Origin: Blastomyces gilchristii SLH14081
Lineage: Eukaryota > Ascomycota > Eurotiomycetes > Onygenales > Ajellomycetaceae
Direction of reading: 5' to 3'
Assembly (NCBI RefSeq): GCF_000003855.2
Contig: NW_003101675.1
Location: 780,096-844,095, forward strand
DNA length: 64,000 nt
This document shows positions 50,197 through 63,010 of the stretch, piece after piece (position 1 is the stretch's first letter; each line of letters starts with the position of its first letter). The translations under genes and the position numbers were made by a program. A model generated the notes under the pieces. That model was not told where the DNA came from. It did no database searches and saw only the letters and a list, made by a program, of their open reading frames with translations.

Positions 50197-50539
50197 NNNN
50201 NNNNNNNNNNNNNNNNNNNNNNNNNNNNNNNNNNNNNNNNNNNNNNNNNNNNNNNNNNNNNNNNNNNNNNNNNNNNNNNNNNNNNNNNNNNNNNNNNNNN
50301 NNNNNNNNNNNNNNNNNNNNNNNNNNNNNNNNNNNNNNNNNNNNNNNNNNNNNNNNNNNNNNNNNNNNNNNNNNNNNNNNNNNNNNNNNNNNNNNNNNNN
50401 NNNNNNNNNNNNNNNNNNNNNNNNNNNNNNNNNNNNNNNNNNNNNNNNNNNNNNNNNNNNNNNNNNNNNNNNNNNNNNNNNNNNNNNNNNNNNNNNNNNN
50501 NNNNNNNNNNNNNNNNNNNNNNNNNNNNNNNNNNNNNNN
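50197..50539. other. assembly gap (343 N)
   Basis: Run of N in LINE ORF2 between endonuclease and reverse transcriptase. Confidence 0.99.
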
Positions 50540-53203
50540 AACTTTAATTTCTAAGTCATATAGAGTAATATCTCTATTGAACTGTCTAGAAAAGATTTTA
50601 GAAAAGATAATAGCTACTCAACTATCTTTTATAAGCTCTATAGATGATTCTCTTTTATTCAGTGAATAAATGAGAGATAGAAAACAGTGTTCTGCAATTG
50701 ACACTGTTCTCTCAGTTATTCATAATATTCAAATAGCAAAGCATGAGAGTCTGATCTCAACTGCAGTTTTTATTGATATAAAAGAAGCATTTAATCATGT
50801 TTCAAAGTCAAAGTTAATTCAGATATTGAAGATATTAAAACTGTCACTTTCTCTAATAAAATGAGTTAACTGTTTTATATCTAAAAGAATTATACAACTC
50901 TTCTTTAATGAAATGAAATAAGACAAGACTGAGATAAAAATAGAAGTATCACAGAGATCTTTAATCTCACTCATTTTATTTGTAATATACACTGCATATC
51001 TATTCAAAAATAGAAATATGAGAATAGTGCAATCTCTGAGTTATATGAATGATATTGATCTAGTCTACAGCTCAAAAACTATCAAAGAGAATTTAAAAGT
51101 AATTAAAGAAGCTGCAAAGAAAATCTTTGTTAGAGCAGATATCAATCAAATTCAATTTGATATAGATAAAACTGAGTTAATTCATTTCTTTTCTAGATTC
51201 AATGAGAAAGAACTATCTCTAACTCTTTTAAATAGAGAGATTAAACTCAGTGTAAATATCAAATGATTAGAAGTATGATTAAACTCTAAGTTGAATTTTA
51301 AATATCACATTCAACAAAGAACTGTCAAGACAGAAAGACTATTGAACAACATAATCAGACTATCAAATACAGAGAGAGGTCTATTCTTCCAGGCTATGAG
51401 ACAGTTATATATAGCCTGTATTACATCAGTAGCTGATTATGAAGTTCAAGTTTGATGAAATAATCAAGGAAATTTCACTGAACTCTTTCAAAGTCTGTAA
51501 AACAGAGTCTTGAGAAGAATTCTGAGAGTATTCAAATCATCTTCTATTAAAGTAATGAAAATTGAAGCTTCAATTTCTTCTCCTGCTATTAGATTTGAAA
51601 AGGCCTGTATGAACTATGCTCTGAGAGTTGTAAAGATGAGCTTAAATCATATAATCAGAGAAAGAGTCTCTTCTTCATTTTCATCAATTAACTCTGGAAA
51701 TGAACTGGATTAAAATAGATTTCTTGATTGAAATGAAAATAATTCTTCAAAGAAAATACCTTCTCAACTGTACAGACTATGCTCTCTGATTAAAAATCAA
51801 TTTTCTTCTTTAAATGTTGAAAAAGTTGATCATGAGAAGTTATCTTTCTGAAGAGAAAAGCTTGAATCTCTTATAGACTTACAAATAAGTGAACTATTAA
51901 AAGAGAAAGAATATGAACAGCATTTGAAGAGAATTTCTACAATCAATATAAAAGACTCTATTCTGATTTATTCAGATGACTTAAAAAATGAGAACTTGAA
52001 TAGATTAGATGCAGGAATTGCTTATACTGAAGATAATATCAATTTTATCTCAGATTTCTGAAATCTAGGCTCTGAATGTGAAGTCTTTGATGCTGAACTA
52101 TTTGCAATAGTGAAAGCTTTCAAACTCATTGAAATAAAATCTTATAAAAGAGAAAATTATTTGAAAGAGGTATGAATATTCTCTGATAGTCAAGCTGCTT
52201 TAAAAAGACTTAGAAATAGTCAGATTTATAATGATCAAATGAATCTTGAACTGATCTTAAACTCTATTTTGAAAATTCAAAAGAGAAGAATATCAAAGCT
52301 GATAATTCATCTGCACTGAGTTCCTGCTCATATGAATATTCATGACAATGAATTGGCTGATTCAGCTGTAAAAAAGAGTGCAGAATTAAGCAGATCTATT
52401 CAAAAAATTATGTTCTAATCTTTTATAAAGAGAAAAATAAAAGAATCTTGTTTAGATAAGTGCAATGAAAGCTGGCAGAAACAAAAGAAGAGTATACATT
52501 ATTCAAGATTTGAAACAAAACCCAAGTGAAAATCTTGTTCAATTAAATGTAAAAAGAAAATATTCTCATCTATAATACAGCTGAAACTAGAACATGGCTA
52601 TTTCAAATCTTATATACAAAGATTTGATGATAGATTTGACTCAATAGAATGCTTATTCTGCAATATAAATGAGAATTCTGAGCATATTGTAATGTACTGT
52701 GCATTATACAATAGTCTCAGAGTCAGATTGAAAGAGAAGTATGATCTAAATCAATTAAATATGAGATTCTTATTCTCAACTGAGACAGGAATTAAATACT
52801 TAATAGACTTTCTATCAGAAACTCAAGCAGCTACAAGAAAATGACTAAATTCAGAATTATCTGAATATGAAGAGGAGGAAATCAATCAGATATAGTCTGT
52901 TAAAACAGCTATACACTCTCTTTTAATAATTTGTTTTGTTATAGTCTCTCTTTACTTTATCTTTTTCTTTATCTTTTTCTTTCAATTTCTTTCTATCTAT
53001 CTATTTAATGTGTCTATCTTTGAGACTGTGTTCTTTTTCTCTTTTCCTTTGTCATGATATTATCAAATGATTTCAAAGTATCAAAAGATGTTAAAACACT
53101 GCAATTTGTAAACAGTTTTTGTATTCTGGGCTGGAATTTTCTGATTTTGCATATCTGAAATTGATGAATGTATAATAGTTAACTTTACAGACATAGGAAA
53201 AAC

Positions 53204-53226
53204 CCTGAGAACTAAAAGTTCTCAGG
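53204..53226 (+). other. LINE 3' stem-loop
   Basis: CCTGAGAACT-AAA-AGTTCTCAGG, a perfect 10-bp stem with a 3-base loop, about 60 bp before the (AAT)n tail. It is kept, with some mutation, in the fragments at 4525-4620 and 4988-5370. It may be the recognition structure for the LINE reverse transcriptase. Confidence 0.6.
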
Positions 53227-56200
53227 TAGATGTCATAGTCTCTGACTGCATACATCTATAATTGAAGAATAATAATAATAATAATATTCAACTGCATAGT
53301 ACTGCTATTATAAAAAGAATATGATTGACAGTATCAGTGATAACAGAAGTGTAGATTTCTTCTCTAGAACTCTTCTTAAGTCAGTTATTATAAATTACTC
53401 AATATAATTTTCTAAGAATATTATCAGAATCAGTATTCAGGTTTACAGGTCTATCTTTCTTAAGAAACACTTAACAGTCTGAAGCAATCAGTTCATCTCT
53501 TGAGATATCAGATCTAGAGATCAAACTTCATATATTATATCTCTTCAGATCAGTAATCTCATATTGTATGAACTTCTTTTAATAATCTTCTATTTTCTCT
53601 GACTGAGATATAACATTCTTGTAGAACTTCAGAAGATTATCTGTAACAGAGCTTGAAGTATAAGTAGTCAGTGATTTCATAAGCTGCAATCATGTGAAAT
53701 TTGAATCATCAATATCAGAAGTATCTTCATCATTAATCAGATGAATATCAGGTTTTAGTTTACTGATATTATTAATAAGTATCACAGATGTGATAATCAG
53801 TTTCAATTTTTCAGTGATTAGAAATCTCACATCACTACTGACAATAATCTTATCAGATTCAGAGTGTTATAGATGATATATCAATATATCACTGAATTCA
53901 ATAATGTGATAGAAATCAGCATGTGAAGAGAGCTTATCCGCGGGCTTCTGAAATTCATGTAAGTGAATAAAAATCTCTGCACTTAATCAGTGAAAATATC
54001 TCATATTCAGTGAGATATTTGTAAATGCATATTAAGAAATCTTATATGAACTTGAAATCATAGAAGTCTCTGTGATAGAGAATTAAAATTTCAAGTTATA
54101 AAGAACTGTAGATATAAGAGTATTATTAATTATTATAATCACTGTCTCTAGAACATCTGCTCAGAACTTCTTAGAGAGAATATCTTTCAAAAGAGCAGCT
54201 CTAACCTGTCTTATAATAGTGTGAATTTCATATTCAGAAATGCCATTCTGATGTGATGAATGTGATGTCATTGATTCTCATTTAATATCATATAAATTCA
54301 TGACTGTGTGTATATGTGTGAATCAGAAAACATCATTAATATCAGTCTGTAGAAAAGCAGAAGCTGTATATCTGAGATTACTTATAAATCTAAGTCACAA
54401 CTCAAAGTATTGAACAGTCTCATTCTTGAACTTTAAAAAATATACTCAATGATAGTGAGTCACATCACAGATAATAAGTATTCAGTATTTAATTCTCTGA
54501 TAGAACTCTAAGAGATGATCAGAGAGATCTTTTAATGTATATCTATCATCTATAAGATTAATATAACTCTTCTCAATGAGTTGAATAGATCTAGGCATCA
54601 GTGTTTTTAAATAATCTTGTATTATATCTGTCTTAACACATTCTTTACAAAAGAACTTAGTCTTAGAATCTTTAATAGTGACTTCAGTATGAGAATTCTT
54701 GATCATAGTAATTATAGCATCAGTGTGAATATGACTGAGATTGTAGTATCAATTCAAAAGAGTCTTTGATATCTTTGATATCTGTGTTTTTGTGTCTACA
54801 GAATTGATGTTATTAACAGTGATAGCAGCAGTTACAGAAAGATTAACTTTTTGATTAAAATTGTACTTATAAGATATCATCACAATATACTTGACTACCT
54901 TGTTCAGATGATTGAGATTCTCATTAAACTTCTACTTATTAATCTTATATATGTTGTTCTGAGCAGTCTGAACTGTATGAAAAATAATACTGTTCAGAGC
55001 TCTGCAAATAAAAAATAAGAGAATTGTGAAAGATAATATAAATCAGAATCTCTGATCTTCAAGCTTTGCAAATAATAGCAGATTAACTGTAATATTAGAA
55101 ATATAGTGAACATTCTGTAAGTTAACATCATTACTCTTAATCTCTAAGATAATAGTCTCAATCTTCTTGACAAACTCAGTTCTCTCAGTTGCAGAATCAA
55201 TAGAGATGTTATCATTAAAAGGTTTAATATTTGAGAAAGAATGAAGCTCATCTGTCATATTCAGGCTTGTATATGTATTTAAATATCAAGATCTAAAGAA
55301 TGGTTTTCTGGTGACTATGAAAGAGAAATAGAACTTAATCTTTATAATTACTGCATTTGCTGCTGATTGAGAACTTATCAAGTCATTCTTCTTCTCTTTC
55401 TTCTTATCATCATTCTTCTTGTTCATCTTCTTTTTCTTTTTATCAGAGTGTAAGATGAAACATCTGTTAACAGTATATTCATGTCTTCTGCAGTGAGTGC
55501 ACTTTTATACAGATGTGCTTTTATTCTCATCTTTGTTCTTATCTTTATTCTTATTCTTTTTCACAGTCACAGAATCAGTCTGAGACTGCTTTTTCTGCTC
55601 AGTGATGATCTTCTTGAATGTATAATTAATCAGTTGCTTTATCAAATCATTAATATCAATGTTGACAATGAGTCTCTGATCAGTGAAGAAAAACTCATTC
55701 AAACATGTCTTGACAAATGATCTTTGATAATCTTATAGATTGTTAAGAAAAAGATCATGATATATATTCTCAGTACTCTGACAGAGCTTCTTATAATAGA
55801 TAATAAGATAGCAGAAATGTCTCTGAAAAGTAAGATAATCATTATTCTTGACTTATAACTTTGTCAATTTCTTAAAGACATTAACTTATTCTTCAGTCAG
55901 TGATATTATATATTCAATATTGATCTTATTTCACAGAGCTGCAGTATTATCAGCTTTCAAGGTTTTAATAGTGATTCAAACATTTTCAACAAGACTTGAT
56001 AGTATATGTCTATATAGAGACTTGAAACAGATCTTTCACTTCTCAGAGTCAATATAATGTGTAAAAGAGAATTCTCATTGAGTTCTCAATAGAATGTTAG
56101 TTTCATCAATAACTTCTGCATCAGTCAACATATCAACACATCAGACTTCATAATTAGAGTCATCAAATGTGATCACTGATTTAATGTTTAGTGTATATTT

Positions 56201-56885
56201 GACTTTCTTCTGGTATTTCTGCAACTCATCTCTCATAGTGTCTCTTTGTACAGAGACAGGTGTGATGAGATGTTGAGTGATTTCAGCTGCAGTTATTTGA
56301 TTCTGTAGTATTATCTATATAATATTCATAAGATTGTCTGCAGTATAATAGATAGATTGATTCAGATCATCATTAAAAGTTGACATTTCATAAGTGAGAG
56401 ATAATAAAGAATTTGATGAGTTGAAATGAACAGATTCTGCAGATGAATATTAACTCTGCTTTTCTTTATTCTGAAGTTCCTCTGTTATCTCATCATCAAA
56501 TTTCATACTCTGGTGAAAACTGATCTCAGTCTCATCTTACAAGTCAGAAGCCTTCTCATAATAAGTGATCATTCTATCAATGAGTTATCTAGTAAAGTAT
56601 GTGATTCTGAACCTTGAGCTGAACTCTGAAGTAACAGATGTATCACTCATATCAAGATAGCTCTGCTTCTCCTAGGTATGTAAAAAAAAAAAAGTGATAT
56701 CATTCACAATAAAGAATATGCTTTCTCAAAAATATAAAGTATATGAATCTGCTAACTGGCAGATTCAGAGAAAATGAAATATCTCTAATAAAGAGTGAGA
56801 GTCTTTTTAAAAAAGATAAACTATCTGTGTCAAAAATGTTGATGCAATGTTCTAAAAAGAAAAATGTGCTATTCAGGCTATAATC

Positions 56886-56995
56886 TGTAGAATAGTTGAA
56901 GATTGTATTAATAGATCTATCTACAAGAACATAATATAGTGATGAGTCATGTGATCTAGTGAGATTGCTAACCGCAACGGCCGTAACGGCCAACA
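56886..56995 (-). repeat. 5' LTR of the Copia element
   Basis: 110 bp on the minus strand, TGTTGGCCGTTACGGCC...CTATTCTACA. The outer ~35 bp keeps CpG; the inner part is mutated (gattgctaacc at the transition). Target duplication TTAAT follows at 56996-57000. Confidence 0.92.
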
Positions 56996-58481
56996 TTAAT
57001 TTAGTGTACAGTATATAAGAAGCCGGCGTACACCTGTAATCATACACTGGCTCAAGCAATCTTTGAATCACATCTGATAGCATGTCTAAAAACTGGTGAG
57101 AAGTGCAGGCTTCTTCAGAATATGATAATTTCATCTATAAAGTGATTCATAGTTATCATGTCAGTGTGATTCTAAAATATCTCAAAAGATAGTATATAAA
57201 GAAGTAGTGAGTGAAAGAGCATCTGATTAATACTGCTCTACTTGTTAAAGAAAAACTTCATACTCAGACAAATGCCATGTATGCAAATGAATGAGATGTG
57301 AGAAAAGAGATGAGAGTGATGAATCAGATTCAAAGAAGACTGCTCTCTACTTAGAAGAATAAAAGAGAAGTGATTATTACTGAAGTTGTATAATAATAAC
57401 AGAAATTATATAATAATATAGTAATATAATAATATAGTAATATAATAATATAGTGATATAATAATAGATATTATATAATCAATGAGAAATCACTGAAATG
57501 AATATCTCTTCTAGTTAATATAAATAACACTCTTCTCTGCTATCTGAATCAGAAGATATGCAGAACCTCTTAGAGAGTTTACTTAAAGTAGTAAGAAAAG
57601 CAGCTGAGATCACTGAACTGAAATTGAAGCTCTGTATATATATGAGAATTCTAAATGAGATCAAGGCCTTGTGTACATAGTGATAGACTGAGATAGAAGT
57701 TAAACAATAATTAATATTCACTGCAGATCAAGTATTCATGATAAAGAGCTTTATTAATGCAATTGTTATTATTAATAAGAATAGAGAAAATCAGATCTTA
57801 AATCTGCAACAGAAGATTAAATATTTACACAGATAGATAATTACACTGAATCTGAAGATTTTACTACAATCATTTACAATCTCTTCAGAAGTGTACATAT
57901 TATCTGAGATCACTGTACAGAATGAGAATTCAAGTATAAGATATATCAAGCTGAGAGATCTGCTGAAGTTATTAAGCTTTAATAATAACAGAAAAAATAA
58001 TGCTGTAATCAGCTGACTAAGTCAGATATAATTATATTATCAGATTAAATATGAACTTACAGATAGATAATTAATGAAATTTTAATAAGTTTTAAGATCT
58101 ACTGTGTTTCTATATGAAAAAGTAAAGTTATTATAAATAATTAGTGAAAAGATGAATCTCACAGACTCAGAGTAATATTTATTTTTATGAATATAAAATA
58201 AGTTTTTCAAATGAATCTTACATAACTTTGAGAAAGTGAATATATAAGATAAGTATTATAAATACTTTACTAAGTGTAGATAAGTAAGTAATCTTATATT
58301 ATACTTTATATACTTTAGTTTATACTATCTTGTATTGAATAAAGAGCTTTTAATATCTTTCTATTTACAGATCTTCATTCATAATCTTACACTTAAGTTA
58401 AGAGTGAAATGAAAATACTTAATCTCATAATTAGATATAATAAAAGAAGTATACAATATTCTCATTATATAGAAATAAGTA

Positions 58482-58983
58482 GACTGACCGTGTGACCGTG
58501 TCTGGGACCAGGACCAGATTTTTTGATAGTCTCATTACCAATTCAACTGATCCCATTACACGGTTTTAACATTAGATAGTAGTCTCATACTGTTTCAGTG
58601 AGACTTACTGTCTACTCTTGTCACATTTTCCAAATGAAACCATGATTTCCACTTCTCAATTTAAATTATTTTTATTGCTTTAAATGACTTTAAATCTCAT
58701 TTGAGCATTATCAAAAAGTGTTACTTTTTAAAAAATTAAAAATAGTCTAAAAAAAACCTTAAAATGTCTAAAAATAGTAACTTTATGCTAAGAATGGGAC
58801 TAAATGGGATTAAATGAGATCACTTTCTCATTTTTTTCAAGTCATGGTTTCATTTTAAGATCTGATATATAGTCACTTTACATGTTTTTTTGATAGCTAG
58901 TCCCAGCGGGATTCACGCCAAGAAATGTATGGGATCAGACCAAATGAGACCAAATGTGAAATTCATGATCCCGGCGGCCAGTC
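58482..58983 (+). mobile_element. ~500-bp TIR element, copy 3 (complete)
   Basis: 502 bp from GACTGACCGTGTG to GCGGCCAGTC, flanked by TA (58480-58481, 58984-58985). Terminal inverted repeat GACTGRCCG is only ~9 bp. Least mutated copy, with intact cccggcggcc. No coding region. It lies in Gypsy 3. Confidence 0.85.
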
Positions 58984-60120
58984 TAAAAATAAGTGAGTTA
59001 ATTATAATAGAAAATACTGCAATCAAGTATATCTCAGTGAAGAATAAATAATCAGACTTCTATAATATAAGTCACATATCTGAATATAATAAATCTAGAT
59101 TTAAATATCATTACTAAAGTGCTGAATTTCTTAAAAAGAAATTCTCTGAGTGAAAATCTTGATATTATGAGTATTAAGCTTACTTTAACTGCAGTTGTTA
59201 AAATCATGATGTAAAAGATTGCACATAGCATATGTAGTTAAGAGAGTTAAAAAACTAATAGAATCAGTGAGCTCAGAGACACTCACTGATATTCTATAAA
59301 AAGTCTTTAAAGTCAAAGAGATATCTGTATTAGATGACTCTCTGAATTCTATAAATATCAAGAGAAAGCAGGCTTCTGAATAAGATATGAATAAGATTAA
59401 TAAAATAGATACTTATCTCAATATCTTAAGATCTGAAATGTTAATGTATAAAGAGCACTTGAATAAGAATTGAGAGATGACTGTAAAAGTATTAACAGAC
59501 ACAGAAGCTTCTATATAATATATTAATAATTATATAATCTGAAGACTGAAAGAGATTTATCAAGTGAAGAATTCTCAATACATAAGATTGTCTGATAACT
59601 AATATTTAATATTATCTGTAAGAGTAAGAGTTCTCTTGCACTTCAGAAAATAATCTTACTATATTTGAGTATGAGAGCTGCAGAATATAGAATATAATCT
59701 TATTCTCAGACTTGATTAATTTTAAAGATTCAATCTGTAGATTCAATGATGTACATATCATATACAGTTAACTGATAGAAAGAAAATGATTTATATAATT
59801 CTATTAACTGATATAAGAAGAACATTTCATATCTCTGATATAGAAGAGTTAAATCTGCTTATATATTAATAAGTAAAGAGAATGATTTATAAGATCTCAT
59901 TCAAAAGTATTCTGTATATCATACAGAATCTGAAAGTGAAGAAAACTAAGATAAAGAATATATAGAAGAATAAATATATGAAGAAACTTCTAAAGAAGTA
60001 TGAAAAGATCTTCTGAACAGATCTTTCATCAGAATTGCTGCTGAAATAAGAATTTGTATATAAGATTGATATAAGAGATATGAAATCAGTTAATTAAAAT
60101 GCATACTCTCTGTCACAATA

Positions 60121-60621
60121 GACTGGCCGCTGAGATCATGAATTTCACATTTGATCTCATTTGATCTGATCTCATACATTTCTTGGCATAAATCCCGCTG
60201 GGACTAGTCATTAAAAAAACATGCAAAGTGACTATATATAAGATCTTAAAATGAAACCATGACTTGAAAAAAATGAGAAAGTGATCTCATTTGATTCCAT
60301 TTAGTTTCATTCTTGGCATAAAGTTACTATTTTTAGAGATTTTAAGGTTTTTTTAGAGTATTTTTAATTTTTTAAAAAGTAACACTTTTTGATAACACTC
60401 AAATGAGATTTAAAGTCATTTAAAGCAATAAAAATAATTTAAATTGAGAAGTGGAAATCATGATCTCATTTGAAAAATATGATAAGAGTAGACAGTAAGT
60501 CTCACTGAAACAGTATGAAACTACTATCTAATGTTAAAACCGTGTAATGGGATCGGTCGAATTGATAATGAGACTATCAAAAAATCTGGTCCTGGTCTCA
60601 GACACGGTCACACGGTCAGTC
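60121..60621 (-). mobile_element. ~500-bp TIR element, copy 4 (complete, opposite orientation)
   Basis: 501 bp, flanked by TA (60119-60120, 60622-60623), the reverse complement of copy 3 with scattered transitions. It has its own target site, so it is an independent insertion rather than one arm of a larger element. Confidence 0.85.
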
Positions 60622-63010
60622 TAGTCATAAATACATCTCAAAGAATAGAAGTATCAGATCACAGATCTTCTAGAATATAATTTTATACAATTCTTATTAA
60701 GTGTGTGAGGCTTTTCAGTTCTATTCATGAAAAAAGCAAGTGAGAAGTAATAAATATGTATTGATTATTAAGCACTCAACAAGCTTACAATCAAGAATAG
60801 ATACTTATTATCACAGATTCAATAACAGTTAAATACAGTCAGAAATATCTAATATCTAATATCTATTGAAGATTAATCTTCTCTCAGAATATTGACAGAT
60901 CTGTATAAATAAACTGTTAGTATCACAAATCACATTTAATATGCAATGAGAGAAGTTCAAATTCCTGACAATATTATTTAGTCTGATAAATGTATCAATT
61001 ATCTTTTAAACAATGATGAATATAATTCTTTATAAATAGAATAAAATCTTATATCTTATATATCTGAATAATATTCTAGTCTTCTTAAACTCATATAATA
61101 AATATCTGAAGCATCTTAATGAAGTACTTATAACTCTGATAGAGTATAAGCTCTACATTAAATCAACAAAGTGTGTGTTTAAAACAGAAGAGTTGAAGTT
61201 TATAGAATATATAGTGAATAATAACTGTATATATCTTATTTCAGAGAAATTGAATGTTATAGTGAATTAATTATGACTGAGAAATATACATCATGTACAA
61301 TAGTTTCTTGAGTTAATCTTATATTATCACAGATTCATCAAGAATTTCACATAAATAGCTGTATCACTCTCAGATCTCTTAAGAGAAATGAATACTAATC
61401 TGCAGAAGAAGAAGTTTCAGTCAATTATCTGAAATACTGTGTATGAAGAGACTTTTCTCACACTGAGAGAATGTGTAATAACATTCTCAGTGTTTATTCA
61501 ATCAGATTATGATAAACCTTTCTACATTAAGACAGATATATTCAAATGAGCTATCAGAGACACTCTTCTACAGATGAGTAAGAATAGTAAGCTGTATCTG
61601 ATAGCATACAATAATAGAAAACTATCAGATATCCAGCTCAATTACTCAGTGTACGAAAAGAAATTGCTGGTGATTAAGCACACACTGATGTTATAGAATA
61701 GATATATTAATAACAGGCATATAATAACAGTAATTACAGATTATGAAAGCCTCATCTATCTATAATTAATAATAAAACCTTTCAAATACTTAGTATATTA
61801 AATCTTAGAGTTTTAAGTGTATAATCTTTATATTAAATACTAAAAAAGATCAGATACTGTGATATCTGATGCAATCAGTTACAGATCTAATTTCATGAAT
61901 AAGAGTTCTATAAATCAGATATAAGAGAAGTTTGTATTAAACACACTGAGAGAGTGTAAGAAATCAGAATAAGTAAATATAATAATCTCTCACTTGAAGA
62001 ATAGCAAGATATCAGATGATAAGCATCTTGTGAAAGTGATAGAAGAGATACTTTCAAACTTCAAGCTAAGAAAATTGAAAAACAATATTGTGCTTTACTG
62101 CAATCTAGAATATGTAAAAGCTCTTCATCTAGAACATTTATTTAGACACAACTTGATGACTCACATGTATAAGAAATTCAGTTACTTAGAAAGCTCTGAA
62201 CTTATGAGTATACTTAAATCAAGAGTATACTGATCAAGCATGACTGAGAACATTCAGATATATATTTACAAGTGCCTGAATTATCAGGTCATGAAAGAAT
62301 CTAAGAAAGAATTAGAATATGAGAAAGTATAATATTAAATGAAATGTATAATACAACTGTTTAAACAATGAGAGATAAATCTCATAGACATATTATTATA
62401 AATATCAAATGAAAATTGTTAAATAATCACTACTATTGACTACACTACTGACTGATCAGTTATGAAAGCAATTTCAGAGATAATAGAGAAGATAGTAATA
62501 AAGTTTCTACATAATAAGATCTATATCAACTATGAAATGCCATGTGAGATTTCAACTGATAACAGTGTGAACCTTGTAGAAGAAGTGATGAGGCATTTTA
62601 TAAGTCAGTTACAGATAAGATATTATAGAATAACATTATATCATGTATAAATAAATAGAAAGATGAAATACTTGAATGAAATTCTGAGTAATATACTGAT
62701 GAAATATCTAGTGAATAAGTCTACAAGATTATGAGATGAATATCTCAGTCAGGCACTATTAGTCATACAAATTCAGCAGTATACAGTCTTTAAGTATTTA
62801 TTATTCTATCTGTTATATGAATTGCATCTGCGCATTCTGAAGAATACTTTAGAAAAGATGAGAGAGAGAACAGTGATTACAGATACAGCAGAAATAACAG
62901 TTGTAGACACAATAGTTGTGAATACAGAATCAAGATTGAAAGAGATCAGTCATGTATATATAAAAGCTAATAAGTTACTTCTGAACTGAGCAATTCAATT
63001 GAAAAGAATA

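Larger units (their letters stand above)
48780..52895 (+). pseudogene. LINE ORF2 (endonuclease, reverse transcriptase, RNase H)
   Basis: Endonuclease: IIAGDFNAHHL followed by two TGA where WW is expected, then IIDLIFIS and SESDHEII (49100-49480). Reverse transcriptase: AVFIDIKEAFNHVSKSKL near 50765-50815 and SYMNDIDLV near 51040, the YxDD box with D to N. RNase H about 51960-52390: IYSDD, VFDAELFAI, FSDSQAAL and VPAHMNIHDNELADSA with the tryptophan before it changed to TGA. A Cys/His C-terminal motif (CLFCNINEN.EHIVMYC-like) follows near 52655-52700. Broken by stops, the 190-bp duplication 49731-50106 and the gap 50197-50539. Confidence 0.88.
45538..53284 (+). mobile_element. Tad-like LINE with a chimeric 5' end
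   Basis: Non-LTR retrotransposon of about 7.75 kb inserted in the Copia element with a 14-bp duplication tattcaactgcata (45524-45537 and 53285-53298). Order: ~530 bp of GC-rich unmutated sequence (45538-46075), an AT-mutated leader, ORF1 (47100-48719), ORF2 (about 48780-52895), a 3' UTR with a stem-loop at 53204-53226 and an (AAT)n tail. An endonuclease, reverse transcriptase and RNase H layout with a zinc-knuckle ORF1 fits the Tad clade of fungal LINEs. Damage is nearly all C-to-T type; a 343-bp gap and a 190-bp tandem duplication also break ORF2. Confidence 0.92.
43653..56995 (-). mobile_element. Copia retrotransposon with nested LINE and SINE
   Basis: Minus-strand element with two 110-bp LTRs (56886-56995 and 43653-43762), a 5-bp duplication TTAAT on both sides and a classic purine tract AAGAGGGGG directly before the 3' LTR. 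Without the nested LINE and SINE the interior is about 5 kb, normal for Copia. Coding relics on the minus strand, in order: gag with a zinc knuckle at about 55501-55456 (CTHCRRHEYTVNRC, the knuckle histidine replaced by tyrosine); protease C-terminus VHYISNITVNLLLFAKLEDQ near 55060; pre-integrase and integrase region about 54700-53300; and reverse transcriptase near 45015-44750 (LYSLNPAVKI, YIDNLNII for the YVDD box). Stops throughout. Confidence 0.93.

Noticed and set aside
48162..52895. Reassigned TGA codon (TGA read as tryptophan)
   Set aside because: gdhA and the other island genes use TGG for tryptophan and end normally (gdhA at TGA), and the transposons also carry TAA stops and dead catalytic residues. 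Mutation explains it.
58482..60621. One large transposon with 500-bp terminal inverted repeats
   Set aside because: Each arm has its own TA target duplication and short inverted ends, and the DNA between is Gypsy protease sequence, so they are two separate insertions.
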